Below, in pieces: positions 43,689-53,769 of a stretch of 64,000 nt of DNA. Each line of letters begins with the position of its first letter. The first letter of the stretch is position 1. Both the position numbers and the translations under genes were made by a program. The stretch is from JAHEKD01 sp965215945 (GTDB lineage: Bacteria; Pseudomonadota; Gammaproteobacteria; Arenicellales; JAHEKD01): NCBI GenBank assembly GCA_965215945.1, contig CBDCFC010000047.1, positions 105,708 to 169,707 of the forward strand. The letters run 5' to 3'. The notes under the pieces were generated by a model, which did not search any database, had not been told where the DNA came from, and saw only the letters and a program-made list of their open reading frames with translations.

Positions 43689-45587
43689 ATGCGAAAATCT
43701 ATATTAATTACTTGCCTGTTATTGGCAATGCCAGCCGTTAATGCACAAGAGTCCGAGCCCTTAGAAATAGTAATAACCGGTGGTCTGGTTCCGGTCAGCC
43801 GTGATAACGTCGGTACAAGTGTGACTGTTATTGATAGTGAGGAAATTGAACAGGGCGGTTATGAATTTGTTGCAGATATATTACAGGATGTGCCAGGGGT
43901 AAACTTATCTCGTAATGGTGGCCCGGGAACGTTAAGCGAAATCAGATTGCGTGGTGCCGAAGCAGACCAAACGTTAATTCTAATCGATGGCATTGAAGCG
44001 AATGATCCCTCTCAAAGTTCCAGGTTTGACTTTGCTCACCTCTTGGCCGAGAGTGTGGAGCGTATCGAGGTATTGCGAGGAGCTCAAAGCGCTTTATGGG
44101 GTAGTGATGCGATAGGTGGTGTGGTCAATATTATTACTAAATCTGGTAGAGGATTGGAAAGTCCCGAATACTCTGTGAGTGCCGAATACGGTAGTTATAG
44201 TACCAAGAACGGGGTAGTCGGAACACGTGGTGATATGGGTGTATTTGACTATGCATTATCCGTGCAACGTTATGATACAGATGGCATTTCGTCAGCTGAT
44301 GACACTGTGTTTAATTACACCTTGCCTGATGGAAGCACGCTGGTAACAGGTGGGAATAGTGAAGATGATGCCTATGAAAATACTACAGCTCATTTTAAGT
44401 TCGGTTTTGATCCAACAGCAAATCTTCGGTTTGATGGTGTGGTGAGGTATAGCGATTTTGAAAGTGATTTTGATAACTTCACAAACATTCCAATTGATGG
44501 AACTGAAGATCGTTCTGATGGTGACCAGCAGTACTATCTATTACAAGGACGTTATGCTCAACTTGGTGGAGCTTTGAATCACACGCTGAAGTTTTTTAGA
44601 AACGAAAGCGATACTGATTTTTTCAGCTCATTTAGTAAAACGGATGCCAAAGGTGAGAGAAATCATTATGGTTATCAACTTGATTATGGCTGGAATAGCG
44701 GACCTTCGGAACAAGGTGTTTCAGTGGTCTTGGAAACCGAAGAAGATAAACTCAATTCGACATTCAGTGGCAACCGAAAAATCGAAAATGACAGTGTGGT
44801 GGGTGAATATCGATTTAATAATGCCGATTTTGCTGCTGCGGCAAATATTCGCTATGACGATAATGATGTTTTCGACAGCAAAACAACCTGGCGCTTGGCG
44901 GGGGCGTGGAAGTTTTCACCAATTATGCGACTTCACACCAGTTATGGTACAGGCATTAAAAATCCAACTTTGATTGAGTTGTTTGGATTCACCCCGGACT
45001 TCACGGGTAATGAGAATCTAAGCCCTGAAGAAAGTAATGGTGGAGATATAGGTGTTGAATACATCAGTGATAATGGACGCCAGTTTTTTGACGTTACGTA
45101 TTTTCACCGTGATATCGAAGATTTGATTGCAGGCAGTGGCGATACGGCGGTTAATATTGGTGGCGAAAGTTCTAGTAAAGGTGTAGAGGTTACTTATCAG
45201 AATGATTTAACGGATAGCTTTGGTTTTAATGCTAGCTACACTTACAACGACACTGAGGATGATCAAGGCGACCAGTTGGTCAGGCGCCCTGAACATCAGT
45301 TTTCGGCAGGGGTTGATTATTCAATGCTCGCTAATGCGCTAACAGTGGGGGCTAACCTGCGTCATGTGAAAGATCGTATTGATACAGCCTTTAATGAGGA
45401 CTTTAGCACCAGCCTGGTTGAATTGGATGATTATACTGTCATTGATTTGGCTGCTCGCTATCGTATTAATGAGTCGTTATCAGTCAAAGCGCGGGTCGAT
45501 AATGTATTCGATGAAGAATATCAGGAAGTGTTAGGTTATAACACGCCTGAGCGTGCGTATTTTATTGGCTTAAGTGGTGAATTCTAA
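43689..45587 (+). CDS. btuB: TonB-dependent vitamin B12 receptor
   Basis: Outer-membrane receptor of 632 residues. Signal peptide (MRKSILITCLLLAMPAVNAQ), a TonB-box-like LEIVITGG, plug domain with VADILQDVPGVNLSRNGGPG and LWGSDAIGGVVNIITKSG, then a 22-strand barrel ending in an aromatic-rich AYFIGLSGEF with C-terminal Phe, as expected. The frame opens at 43632 inside the riboswitch leader; ATG 43689 has GGAGA ten bases upstream and the proper signal peptide. The riboswitch and btuFCD support B12 as substrate. Confidence 0.92.
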   Translation: MRKSILITCLLLAMPAVNAQESEPLEIVITGGLVPVSRDNVGTSVTVIDSEEIEQGGYEFVADILQDVPGVNLSRNGGPGTLSEIRLRGAEADQTLILIDGIEANDPSQSSRFDFAHLLAESVERIEVLRGAQSALWGSDAIGGVVNIITKSGRGLESPEYSVSAEYGSYSTKNGVVGTRGDMGVFDYALSVQRYDTDGISSADDTVFNYTLPDGSTLVTGGNSEDDAYENTTAHFKFGFDPTANLRFDGVVRYSDFESDFDNFTNIPIDGTEDRSDGDQQYYLLQGRYAQLGGALNHTLKFFRNESDTDFFSSFSKTDAKGERNHYGYQLDYGWNSGPSEQGVSVVLETEEDKLNSTFSGNRKIENDSVVGEYRFNNADFAAAANIRYDDNDVFDSKTTWRLAGAWKFSPIMRLHTSYGTGIKNPTLIELFGFTPDFTGNENLSPEESNGGDIGVEYISDNGRQFFDVTYFHRDIEDLIAGSGDTAVNIGGESSSKGVEVTYQNDLTDSFGFNASYTYNDTEDDQGDQLVRRPEHQFSAGVDYSMLANALTVGANLRHVKDRIDTAFNEDFSTSLVELDDYTVIDLAARYRINESLSVKARVDNVFDEEYQEVLGYNTPERAYFIGLSGEF

Positions 45588-45596
45588 ATCGCTTAT

Positions 45597-46382
45597 TTGA
45601 TTAAAATTATTGGGCTGCTATTCGTTTCATTTCCAAGTTTTGTTGTAGCACAAGACAGACCAACAGTAGCCTCAATGAACCTGTGTACGGATCGGCTAGT
45701 GTTAGCATTGGCCGATCCGCAGCAAATTCGCTCTTTAAGTTACGTCGCCGTCGATCCGCATTCAATGATCAAGACGGCAGCGCAAGACATTCCATTAAAT
45801 CATGGGCGGCTTGAGGAAATGCTGGTCCTGGACGTTGACTATATTTTTGCCAGTGAGTTTGATAATGCAAGAATTATTAGTCGCCTCAGGCAATATGGTA
45901 AACAAGTGGAACAAATCCCTGCGGCCAGATCCATTGATGACGCTAACGCTAATATCCTCTATATCTCTAAATTGATCGATCAAGAAAAAAAGGGCAAGAG
46001 TCTGGTTGAGCAATTAAATGGCATTAAAAAATCGGCTGCATTGCGAGAGAAAAACAGAACAATTATTTTAGGCGCCAATAATTACATTAGTGGTGAGAAC
46101 TCTCTGGCCAGTCATTTAATTGAAACTTTGGGCTTCAAGAACATCGCCGCTGAAGCCCGCGTTAGTGATTATGGTCAAATATCGATAGAACAGACTATAG
46201 ACCTGCAACCTGAAGTGATAATTTTAAATAAATATTCAGATGATTACTCACGTGCCCAGGCTGTGCTCGAACATCCAGTGCTTAAGCATTTAAGTGAACA
46301 AGTCAAAATTTATTATGTGCCGACACGAGAGTGGATATGCGGCGATACAGCGCTGGTACAGGCAGCTGAAAGGCTGATGTGA
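45597..46382 (+). CDS. btuF: Cobalamin ABC transporter substrate-binding protein (BtuF-like)
   Basis: Periplasmic protein of 261 residues in the BtuF/FhuD fold. Signal peptide in residues 1-18 (ending FVVAQ), then RPTVASMNLCTDRLVLALAD, the typical start of BtuF-type binding proteins, and a helical backbone between two lobes. The start is TTG at 45597, nine bases after btuB; no better ATG keeps the signal peptide. Operon with btuB, btuC and btuD. Confidence 0.85.
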   Translation: MIKIIGLLFVSFPSFVVAQDRPTVASMNLCTDRLVLALADPQQIRSLSYVAVDPHSMIKTAAQDIPLNHGRLEEMLVLDVDYIFASEFDNARIISRLRQYGKQVEQIPAARSIDDANANILYISKLIDQEKKGKSLVEQLNGIKKSAALREKNRTIILGANNYISGENSLASHLIETLGFKNIAAEARVSDYGQISIEQTIDLQPEVIILNKYSDDYSRAQAVLEHPVLKHLSEQVKIYYVPTREWICGDTALVQAAERLM

Positions 46383-46383
46383 G

Positions 46384-47370
46384 ATGAAATCGCTTCGCCA
46401 ACAAACTTTAATTCTGAGTCTGGTAGTTTTGTTAACTATCGCTTTTTTTATATCGCTATGGATTGGGCCGATCGATCTGGAGTTGGCACGAATCTTCGCT
46501 GATAGCAATGAAGTCACACCACACTCGCTAATCTTTTGGGAGATACGCTTACCCCGATCATTATTGGCTGTTTTAGCTGGTGCTACGTTGGGTTTGGCGG
46601 GGGCGGTGATGCAGGGTTACATGCGAAATCCACTCGCAAGTCCTGGGCTGTTGGGTAATGCCAGCGGGGCAGCCTTGTTTTCAGTTATTTTATTATATTT
46701 TGGTATTCGATCTGCTTACATGTTGCCCTTAGCTGGAATGTTGGGTTCTTTTACAGCGTTGATGCTAGTGCTACTGATGGCCGGAACTAATGCCAGTATT
46801 ACGGTGTTGATATTAGCAGGTGTAGCCATAAATACTGTTTGTGCTTCAGCCATGGCATTGCTGCTTAATCTGGCACCAAGTCCCTGGGCGGTACGTGATT
46901 TGTATCTTTGGATGCAGGGCTCTTTGTCCAATGCTTCATTAACAGACCTTGCGATCATGATTGCTCCGCTGATTATTGGTTGGTATCTATTGTTAAAAAA
47001 TGGTGAAGCTCTGAATGTATTGACCTTTGGAGAAGAGACAGCTAATTCATTAGGAGTCGATATTGCAAAGTTAAGAGTTTACATCGTCATTGGTTTATCA
47101 CTAGCCATTGGAGCGGTGATTCCAGTGACTGGCATCATTGGTTTTATCGGTCTGGTTGTCCCTCATATTCTTCGGCCTTTTACCGGCTATCTTCCATCCA
47201 GACTTCTTGTGCCTAGTGCTTTGCTGGGAGCAATTTTACTTCTCGTCGCTGATATTTTTGTACGAGTGATTTCTACCGGACAGGAACTGCGAATTGGAAT
47301 TTTGACCTCCATTATTGGTGGCCCATTCTTTATTGCCTTGATCATCAAACACCGTAAAGAGTTATTTTAA
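46384..47370 (+). CDS. btuC: Cobalamin ABC transporter permease
   Basis: FecCD/BtuC-type inner-membrane permease of 328 residues with about ten spans. Characteristic segments: LPRSLLAVLAGATLGLAGAVMQGYMRNPLASPGLLG and VTGIIGFIGLVVPHILRP (shown here in parts of a family motif). The latter contacts the ATPase. It follows btuF by one base and its stop overlaps the btuD start. Confidence 0.92.
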   Translation: MKSLRQQTLILSLVVLLTIAFFISLWIGPIDLELARIFADSNEVTPHSLIFWEIRLPRSLLAVLAGATLGLAGAVMQGYMRNPLASPGLLGNASGAALFSVILLYFGIRSAYMLPLAGMLGSFTALMLVLLMAGTNASITVLILAGVAINTVCASAMALLLNLAPSPWAVRDLYLWMQGSLSNASLTDLAIMIAPLIIGWYLLLKNGEALNVLTFGEETANSLGVDIAKLRVYIVIGLSLAIGAVIPVTGIIGFIGLVVPHILRPFTGYLPSRLLVPSALLGAILLLVADIFVRVISTGQELRIGILTSIIGGPFFIALIIKHRKELF

Positions 47371-48122
47371 TGATCGAAGCAAGATCTATAAGTTGTTCTG
47401 CTCCTGTTTTAAATGACATTGATGTCAGTCTGGAGGCAGGAAAGCTAATAGGAATTATCGGGCCTAATGGTGCTGGGAAAACCACTTTATTAAAGATGTT
47501 GGCAGGTCTGTTAAAGCCAGAATCCGGCCAAGTTAGTTTAGATGGTCAATCGCTTAATACTATAAGACCAATAGAACGAGCGAGGCGGATTGCTTATTTA
47601 GAACAATACTCTTTCGTCCATTGGCCTTTAAGTGTTGAGCAATTGATAAGATTAGGGCGTTTCCCGCATCGAGATCGCATCGATAATTCGCCTGAAAACG
47701 ATCAGAAAGTAATCACCCAAGTGATGCAACAGGTGGGTATTCAAGATTTAGCACTGAGAACTTTTAATTCTTTATCAGGCGGTGAACGGGCCAGAGTGCT
47801 ACTTGCACGTGCCTTGGCTGTGCAGGCTGGTCATTTGCTGGTTGATGAACCCATAGCTTCATTGGATTTAAAATACCAGTTTGAAATCATGGAATTGTTA
47901 AGCAATCAGACGAATAATGATTCCTGTGTCGGTGTTATCCTTCATGATTTGAACCTGGCAGCAAAGTATTGTAATTTCATATACTTAATAGATGAAGGTA
48001 AAGTCATTTCTAAGGGTAAACCTGAGCAGGTATTGACGCAAGAGAACATTAAGTCGACATTTGATATTAACGCCAGAGTGATTCAACACACAGAGGGGAT
48101 AGAAATTTATCCATTAGGATAG
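47370..48122 (+). CDS. btuD: Cobalamin ABC transporter ATPase
   Basis: ATPase of 250 residues with Walker A GPNGAGKTTLLK near residue 32, the signature LSGGERARVLLARAL, Walker B LLVDEPIASLDLK and the switch His in VILHDLNLAAKYC. FecE/BtuD subgroup. It overlaps btuC by one base and completes the riboswitch-controlled B12 import operon. Confidence 0.92.
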   Translation: MIEARSISCSAPVLNDIDVSLEAGKLIGIIGPNGAGKTTLLKMLAGLLKPESGQVSLDGQSLNTIRPIERARRIAYLEQYSFVHWPLSVEQLIRLGRFPHRDRIDNSPENDQKVITQVMQQVGIQDLALRTFNSLSGGERARVLLARALAVQAGHLLVDEPIASLDLKYQFEIMELLSNQTNNDSCVGVILHDLNLAAKYCNFIYLIDEGKVISKGKPEQVLTQENIKSTFDINARVIQHTEGIEIYPLG

Positions 48123-48124
48123 TA

Positions 48125-48229
48125 TCCCCTGTCCGCTCATATCAGGGGAGAATCATTCCCGCACTTGTTGCGGGATCTCCTTGTTTAAGCTCTGAGCCAG
48201 GTTTAGCAGATCCCAGAATAAATCTGGGA
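48125..48229. terminator. Three hairpins between btuD and cobA
   Basis: TCCCCTG (48125-48131)/CAGGGGA (48143-48149), ATTCCCGCA/TGCGGGAT (48155-48176) and TCCCAGA (48211-48217)/TCTGGGA (48223-48229) fill the gap between these convergent genes. They could end transcription from both sides, though no long T-run is present. The word GGGATCTCC after the second hairpin also follows the large palindrome at 20.95 kb. Confidence 0.5.
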
Positions 48230-48238
48230 CAAGTCTCC

Positions 48239-48997
48239 CTAATCAAACCATTTTAACTGTTTCCGTAATTGAACATTTTCACCCACTACGATCAAACAAG
48301 GTTTAGCGATGGTTGCAGGGTCAATATCTTCGCATTGACCAAGAGTGGTTTCTATAACAGTTTGCTGCTCAGTTGTTGCGTTGCTGATGAGTGCAACTGG
48401 AGTCTCGCTTTTCATGCTATTGTCCAGCAATTGCTTGGCTACCAGATTTAAGCGATTCAAAGTCATATAGAAAACTATCACACCGCCTATTTGCGCTAGC
48501 GCTTGCCAATTAACACGGCTTTCATCAGAGTCAACAGCATGATGACCGGTAACAAAACTGACCACAGAGTTATATTCGCGATGGGTAATAGGAATGCCAG
48601 CATAGGCAGGTCCGGCAATACCGCTGGTAACACTGGGAACTACTTTAAACGGAACATTGTTTTCCAATAATGTTAGTGCCTCCTCACCACCGCGACCAAA
48701 TACAAACGGATCACCGCCTTTCAAGCGTACAACTTTGTAATTTTGTTTGGCTAATTCGACCAGTTTTAAAGATATATCAGCCTGGTCAGCTGAAGGCTTT
48801 CCACCACGTTTGCCAGAGTAAATCAGCTGGCAATGTTTGCTCGCCAGTTTAAGAATCTGCGGATTAATCAGCTCGTCATGCACAATATAATCAGCGTTAC
48901 TAATTGCATTAAGCGCATGCAACGTTAGTAATCCAGGATCACCAGGTCCTGCACCAACTAGCCAGACTTCGCCTTGTTTAATTTTTTCGATATCCAA
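48239..48997 (-). CDS. cobA: Uroporphyrinogen-III C-methyltransferase
   Basis: SUMT of 252 residues that makes precorrin-2 with two SAM, feeding siroheme and cobalamin synthesis. Motifs: VWLVGAGPGDPGLLTLHAL, YSGKRGGKP, VVRLKGGDPFVFGRGGEEA and SVTSGIAGPAYAGIPITHR. It is a stand-alone enzyme without the CysG dehydrogenase/chelatase part. It lies 90 bases after soeC on the same strand, and a siroheme role in sulfur metabolism is the likely use in a cell that imports B12. Confidence 0.92.
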   Translation of the reverse strand: MDIEKIKQGEVWLVGAGPGDPGLLTLHALNAISNADYIVHDELINPQILKLASKHCQLIYSGKRGGKPSADQADISLKLVELAKQNYKVVRLKGGDPFVFGRGGEEALTLLENNVPFKVVPSVTSGIAGPAYAGIPITHREYNSVVSFVTGHHAVDSDESRVNWQALAQIGGVIVFYMTLNRLNLVAKQLLDNSMKSETPVALISNATTEQQTVIETTLGQCEDIDPATIAKPCLIVVGENVQLRKQLKWFD

Positions 48998-49086
48998 AAT
49001 TAATAAGCAATAGAATTCAATTAAAAATCTATAACTTACGAATAATAACTTTAGTAGCTAAAATTATCAGTTGAATTTTAATGCAG

Positions 49087-49968
49087 TTATTGAGTGTGTT
49101 TGCCGTAATACAGACCGACTACATGCTCTGCTTCGGCAAAGAAAAGCCAGCGTGAAATAAAAGTGCCGCCAAGATGTAATAAGGCGGCAATTGTGATGGT
49201 GAACAGATTGGTTGGCAACAGTAATAATATGGCCGCTGGCACAATACACATTAAGACAAAGGATATTTTTCGCAGCTTTTGAGCATGCTTGCGACCCACT
49301 TGATAGGCCATTTCTTTGAGAAGATAGTTGGTGCCCGTATGGGGGGGCTCGAATGATCTGACTTTGCCAATATGTCCTAATTGGGTGGCAGTTTCGATGG
49401 TCGAACCACGTTCGTCAAACCGGGTGTCACCATTAGTCCAGACGATAACTTGTGCAATGCCGGCTAAAATCAGTAAAACAAAACCTACTAGAGATTGCCC
49501 GGATAAGATCGCACCACCTGCCAGTGATAATAATAGGAATAGGGCGCAAGTGGTCCAATGATTCCAGCGTGGCACGGTTTTCATTTGGGCATAGATCATG
49601 GAAGTAGCGAATACAGTTATTAAGCATAAGATAGAGCCGATGAAACCCAAGAAGGCTATTCGATGTTCAAAAAATATAACGCACAATGCGTATAAACCGA
49701 TAAACATCAAGGCGAGCACCGCGAACCAGCCCTCCCGACTTAGCCAACTACTGCGCCACTGGGTAAAGGCTCGCCAGGCACGTTGCGGATTCCCAAGATG
49801 AAAAGTCGAGGCCACCAGGCCAATGACTGAGCAGACAAAACCAATCAGATAGATCCCCAGCGCATCCCAGCCCTCTAAATCAGGAATGCCTAACCCCAGC
49901 CAGAACAATAACCCAAAACCCAGGCCGGATAGAACAGTAAAGATTATGATCGAAGGGGCTGGATGCAT
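49087..49968 (-). CDS. soeC: Sulfite dehydrogenase membrane anchor (SoeC-like)
   Basis: DmsC/SoeC-type membrane anchor of 293 residues with about eight spans. It hands electrons from the Fe-S subunit to the quinone pool. Residues PSIIIFTVLSGLGFG and STFHLGNPQRAWRAFTQWRSSWLSREG are typical of this anchor family. It overlaps soeB by one base. The anchor family is shared with DMSO and polysulfide reductases; the sulfite assignment rests on the xsc-pta-ald neighbours. Confidence 0.8.
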   Translation of the reverse strand: MHPAPSIIIFTVLSGLGFGLLFWLGLGIPDLEGWDALGIYLIGFVCSVIGLVASTFHLGNPQRAWRAFTQWRSSWLSREGWFAVLALMFIGLYALCVIFFEHRIAFLGFIGSILCLITVFATSMIYAQMKTVPRWNHWTTCALFLLLSLAGGAILSGQSLVGFVLLILAGIAQVIVWTNGDTRFDERGSTIETATQLGHIGKVRSFEPPHTGTNYLLKEMAYQVGRKHAQKLRKISFVLMCIVPAAILLLLPTNLFTITIAALLHLGGTFISRWLFFAEAEHVVGLYYGKHTQ

Positions 49969-50714
49969 TAGAGTTGATCCAGGGCTTTGTCCAGCCAGGC
50001 TAAAAAGCCTTTAGGCTCTTGGGCAACAGGTTGCATATTGCTGTTGGTTGAGTCAACTTCAGTCCAGGTGTCTTTGGGTCTGGGCGGTAAATATTGATTG
50101 ACTGGGCTGGTGTTTTGTTCCGGCATTAAGTTGAGGCTGCCACGTTCAGCAATTAATTTGCTGACGTTACTTTGTGGGTCACTAAAATCGCCAAAATGCC
50201 TGGCACCAGCAGGGCAGGTGCGCACACACGCAGGAACACGATCTTCCTCAGGTAAATTCTGGTTATAAATTCGATCGACACACAGTGTGCACTTTTTCAT
50301 TACCCCGGCGGTTTCATCCATCTCACGGGCGCCATAAGGGCAAGCCCAAGCGCACAACCCGCATCCAATACAATGATCTTCATTGACCAATACAATGCCA
50401 TCTTCAACTCGTTTATAACTGGCTCCTGTCGGGCAAACGGTCACGCAGGGCGCATCATCACAATGAAGACAAGATTTTGGGAAATGGATGGTTTGTGCGC
50501 AACCTTGTTCTGGTTGTATTTCATAACTGTGAATACGGTTTAAAAAAGTACCCACAGGGTTTGAACCATAAGCATCTCTATCAGACAGTGGCGCGCCATA
50601 GTTTTCAGTGTTCCAGCCTTTGCAAGCAGTGACGCACGCATGGCAGCCTACGCAAGTGTCGAGATCAATGACCAGGCCTAACTTTCGTTGGGTTTGTTTT
50701 GGCAGATCAGTCAT
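49968..50714 (-). CDS. soeB: Sulfite dehydrogenase iron-sulfur subunit (SoeB-like)
   Basis: A 248-residue ferredoxin-type subunit with four 4Fe-4S binding sites. The cysteine sets are DTCVGCHACVTACKGWN, CLHCDDAPCVTVCP, CIGCGLCAWACPYG and CTLCVDRI followed by ACVRTCPAGAR. This four-cluster layout is shared by DmsB, PsrB and SoeB. It overlaps soeC and follows soeA by four bases. Confidence 0.85.
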   Translation of the reverse strand: MTDLPKQTQRKLGLVIDLDTCVGCHACVTACKGWNTENYGAPLSDRDAYGSNPVGTFLNRIHSYEIQPEQGCAQTIHFPKSCLHCDDAPCVTVCPTGASYKRVEDGIVLVNEDHCIGCGLCAWACPYGAREMDETAGVMKKCTLCVDRIYNQNLPEEDRVPACVRTCPAGARHFGDFSDPQSNVSKLIAERGSLNLMPEQNTSPVNQYLPPRPKDTWTEVDSTNSNMQPVAQEPKGFLAWLDKALDQL

Positions 50715-50718
50715 AGTG

Positions 50719-53548
50719 TTACGATCCGACTTGCCAGCTCAAGTCTTTGGGGCCCTGGCCTACAGGAGATTTAATTGGCGCAAATCCTGGCTTGGTTTGC
50801 AGTTGAGCTTCAATCTTTTCAACCTTTACCCGCAAATCAAACCAGGCTGCTTGCCCGGTAATAGGGTCAGAATTAGACCAACGCAAACCATCACCTTTAT
50901 TTGGGAGTAATTCGTGAATCAAATGATTAAGTAAAAAACCCTTTGTGGTCTCGGGGGAATTTTCATCCAGAGCCCAGGTGCCTTTGCGCTTGCCAATGGC
51001 ATTCCAGGTCCAGACTGTATTTTCATTTAGTGCAGCCATATGAGCCACAGGTACAGTAATCTCACCATGGAGCGAACTAACTTTAGCCCAATCTCCGTCC
51101 TCAAAATTATGTTCATTCCAAATCTTGGTTGGTATATATAAAGGATTGCGACCATGGATTTGTCTTAGCCAGGCATTTTGTGTGCCCCAGCTGTGATACA
51201 TCGCCATTGGTCTTTGGGTTAGTGCATGGATAGGGTATTCATTCTCATCAATCTGTGTCTGCTCAAACGGCTTGTACCAGATAGGTAGCGGATCATGAGT
51301 TTGTTTAATTCGTTCGCGCAAATAATCAGGCGGTTGTCGCTCGCCAAAACCTTCAGCGGCAAGCTGGAATTTGCGTAAAGTTTCACAGTAAACATCAAAT
51401 ACATAGGGTTGAGGTGAGTCATAGATACCAATGTCGACCGCCCAGTTTTGATAGGCTTTATTCCAGGGTTTATAAAAGGTGGCTTCATCTGGTATGTGAT
51501 GGATGAAAAAACCACCATTGTCAATATAGTGTTGTAACTGATCAGGATTAACTTCACCCCGGCCAATATCCTTACCTTGTTTGCCACGAAAACCTGCTAA
51601 AGGACCGATACCAGGCCTACGCTCATGATTGACTATATAATCTGCATAATCTTTATATTTAGCCGAGCCGTCTTCGTTAATAAATCCGGTTAGGCCCAGG
51701 CGCGCACCCTAAGTCGCATAATACAGATTGAAAGCCTCTGACTTCACGATCCGGTTCGATAACCGGCCAGCGGATGGCATCTGCAGCGCCATCAGCTTCA
51801 CAAATTGGGCGATCTAATAAACTGATGCAATCATGCCGCTCAAGGTAAGTAGTGTCCGGCAGAATCAAGTCGGCATAGGCCACCATTTCCGAAGAATAGG
51901 CATCCGAGTAAATGATTTTGGGAATGACATAATCGCCGTCTTCATTTTTATCGGTAAGCATGTCGATAACACCGCGGGTGTTCATGGTGCTGTTCCAGGA
52001 CATGTTGGCCATGTACATGAACAGTACATCAATAGCATAAGGATCCTGTGCATGAGCGTTGGAAATCACCATATGCATTAATCCATGAGCCGACATAGGG
52101 TTTTCCCAGGTGAATGCCTTGTCAATACGTGCAGGGGAACCGTCTTCTTTGAGTATTAAATCATCAGGTCCCCGTACAAAGCCCAGATGCGGGCCATTGA
52201 GAGCGCTTCCAGGTGTGGATTTACAATGCGGTTTAGGGTGTGCTTCAATCGGCTTGGGATAAGGGGGCTTGAAACGAAAACCACCAGGCACCTCTACAGA
52301 GCCAAGTAAAATTTGTAGTAAATGCAGAGCCCTGCAGGTTTGGAAACCATTTGAGTGAGCGGATACACCACGCATTGAATGAAAAGAAACTGGGCGGCCG
52401 ATCATTTTTTCATGTTTATTGCCACGAAAATCTGTCCATGCTTGATCGATTTCAAACGCTTCATCAAAAGCAACTCGGGCAAGCTCTGCCGCAATTCGTT
52501 TTATTCTGTCAGCGGGGATGCCGCATTGTTCAGCAACACTTTCAGGGGCATATTTTTTGTCAAGGTAACGCTCACTTAAGTGTTGAAATACAGTTCGGAG
52601 TGTCACGCCGTTTTGTTGTAAAGTTCCTGCTAAATCCGGCTTTACATTGGCTTGATCAAATGCTGTAGGTTGTCCTGTCCTACGATCAAGAACCAATAAT
52701 TTTCCGTTATCGTCACGCAGCAGTAGACCGCTGTTTTCAGTGTTCTGTTCACCATTGACCAAAGCCGCTGCATTAGTGAAATTGGCCAGGTAATCAAGAT
52801 CAATTTTTCCGGCTTTTAACAATTCATGGACTAAGGCGAGGACAAACAGACCATCAGTTCCTGGTGTAATTCCTACCCATTCGTCAGCAACCGCGTTATA
52901 ACCTGAACGTATTGGGTTTACACCAATGACTTTGGCACCGCGCTTTTTGATTTTTCCAATACCCATTTTAATGGGATTAGAATCGTGGTCTTCAGCGACA
53001 CCAAATATCATGAATAACTTGGTGCGATCCCAATCCGGTTGGCCAAATTCCCAGAATGCGCCGCCCATGGTATAAATGCCACCAGCAGCCATGTTGACTG
53101 AACAGAATCCTCCGTGAGCTGCATAATTTGGCGTGCCATAGGCTTGAGCCCAAAAACTGGTGAAACTTTGTGACTGGTCGCGGCCGGTAAAAAACGCCAG
53201 TTTTTCAGGACAGGTTTCACGCACAGGTTTTAGCCAGCTAACAGCCAGTTCCAATGCTTCATCCCAGCTGATTTGTTCAAACTCGCCTGAGCCGCGTGGT
53301 CCAACACGCTTTAGTGGTTTACGCAAGCGAGATGGCGCATTGACTTGCATAATCCCGGCTGAACCCTTGGCACAAAGAACACCTTGGTTGACAGGATGAT
53401 CGCGATTGCCTTCTATGTAAGCAACTTTGCCATTTTTTATATGCACATTAATGCCGCAGCGGCAAGCACACATATAACAGGTTGTCCTGCGAATTTCGTC
53501 AGAAACGTGTGGAGATAATTCCAGTTGTGGTTGAGTGTGCTTAAACAT
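50719..53548 (-). pseudogene. soeA: Sulfite dehydrogenase molybdopterin subunit (SoeA-like), frameshifted
   Basis: Molybdopterin oxidoreductase of the DMSO-reductase superfamily, about 943 codons if joined. The 5' part (53548 to about 51710) starts MFKHTQPQLELS and has the 4Fe-4S motif TTCYMCACRCGINV with VLCAKG. The 3' part continues in another frame (ARLGLTGFINEDGSAKYKD at 51.7 kb to the end at 50719) with no stop codon between. The reading frame breaks where the plus strand reads CACCC at 51705-51709: removing one C restores DLGARLGLTG. All other residues look intact. It is either a recent frameshift or a sequencing error in a C run; the enzyme is interrupted as given. Confidence 0.85.
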
Positions 53549-53769
53549 TTATTGTTCTGATTTCAATGCGCATTTCAGTAATTAGTAGGTAAATCCGACT
53601 TGTCCTTCAGTTGTTTGTAGCAAGTATAACAATTCAAGGTGTACTGGGTGGAGCCAAATGAAACACCAGGATATGTCCAGGCAGTATAACAATTCTCGCT
53701 TGTTAATTTGTCTCATTAAAGCTGCGCTAGTATGATATAAGTATTCCATTAAAACATGTAAAAAATACT
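53549..53769. other. Divergent intergenic region soeA-pta
   Basis: About 220 bases between divergent soeA and the phosphate acetyltransferase gene. The word CCAGGATATGTCCAGGCAG near 53667 contains a short imperfect inverted repeat. Promoters for both directions must lie here, but none was clear by eye. Confidence 0.3.

Noticed and set aside
51219..51587. Separate 122-residue open frame on the minus strand inside soeA
   Set aside because: It is out of frame with the continuous SoeA-like reading and has no recognisable domain; the real sequence there belongs to the frameshifted soeA.
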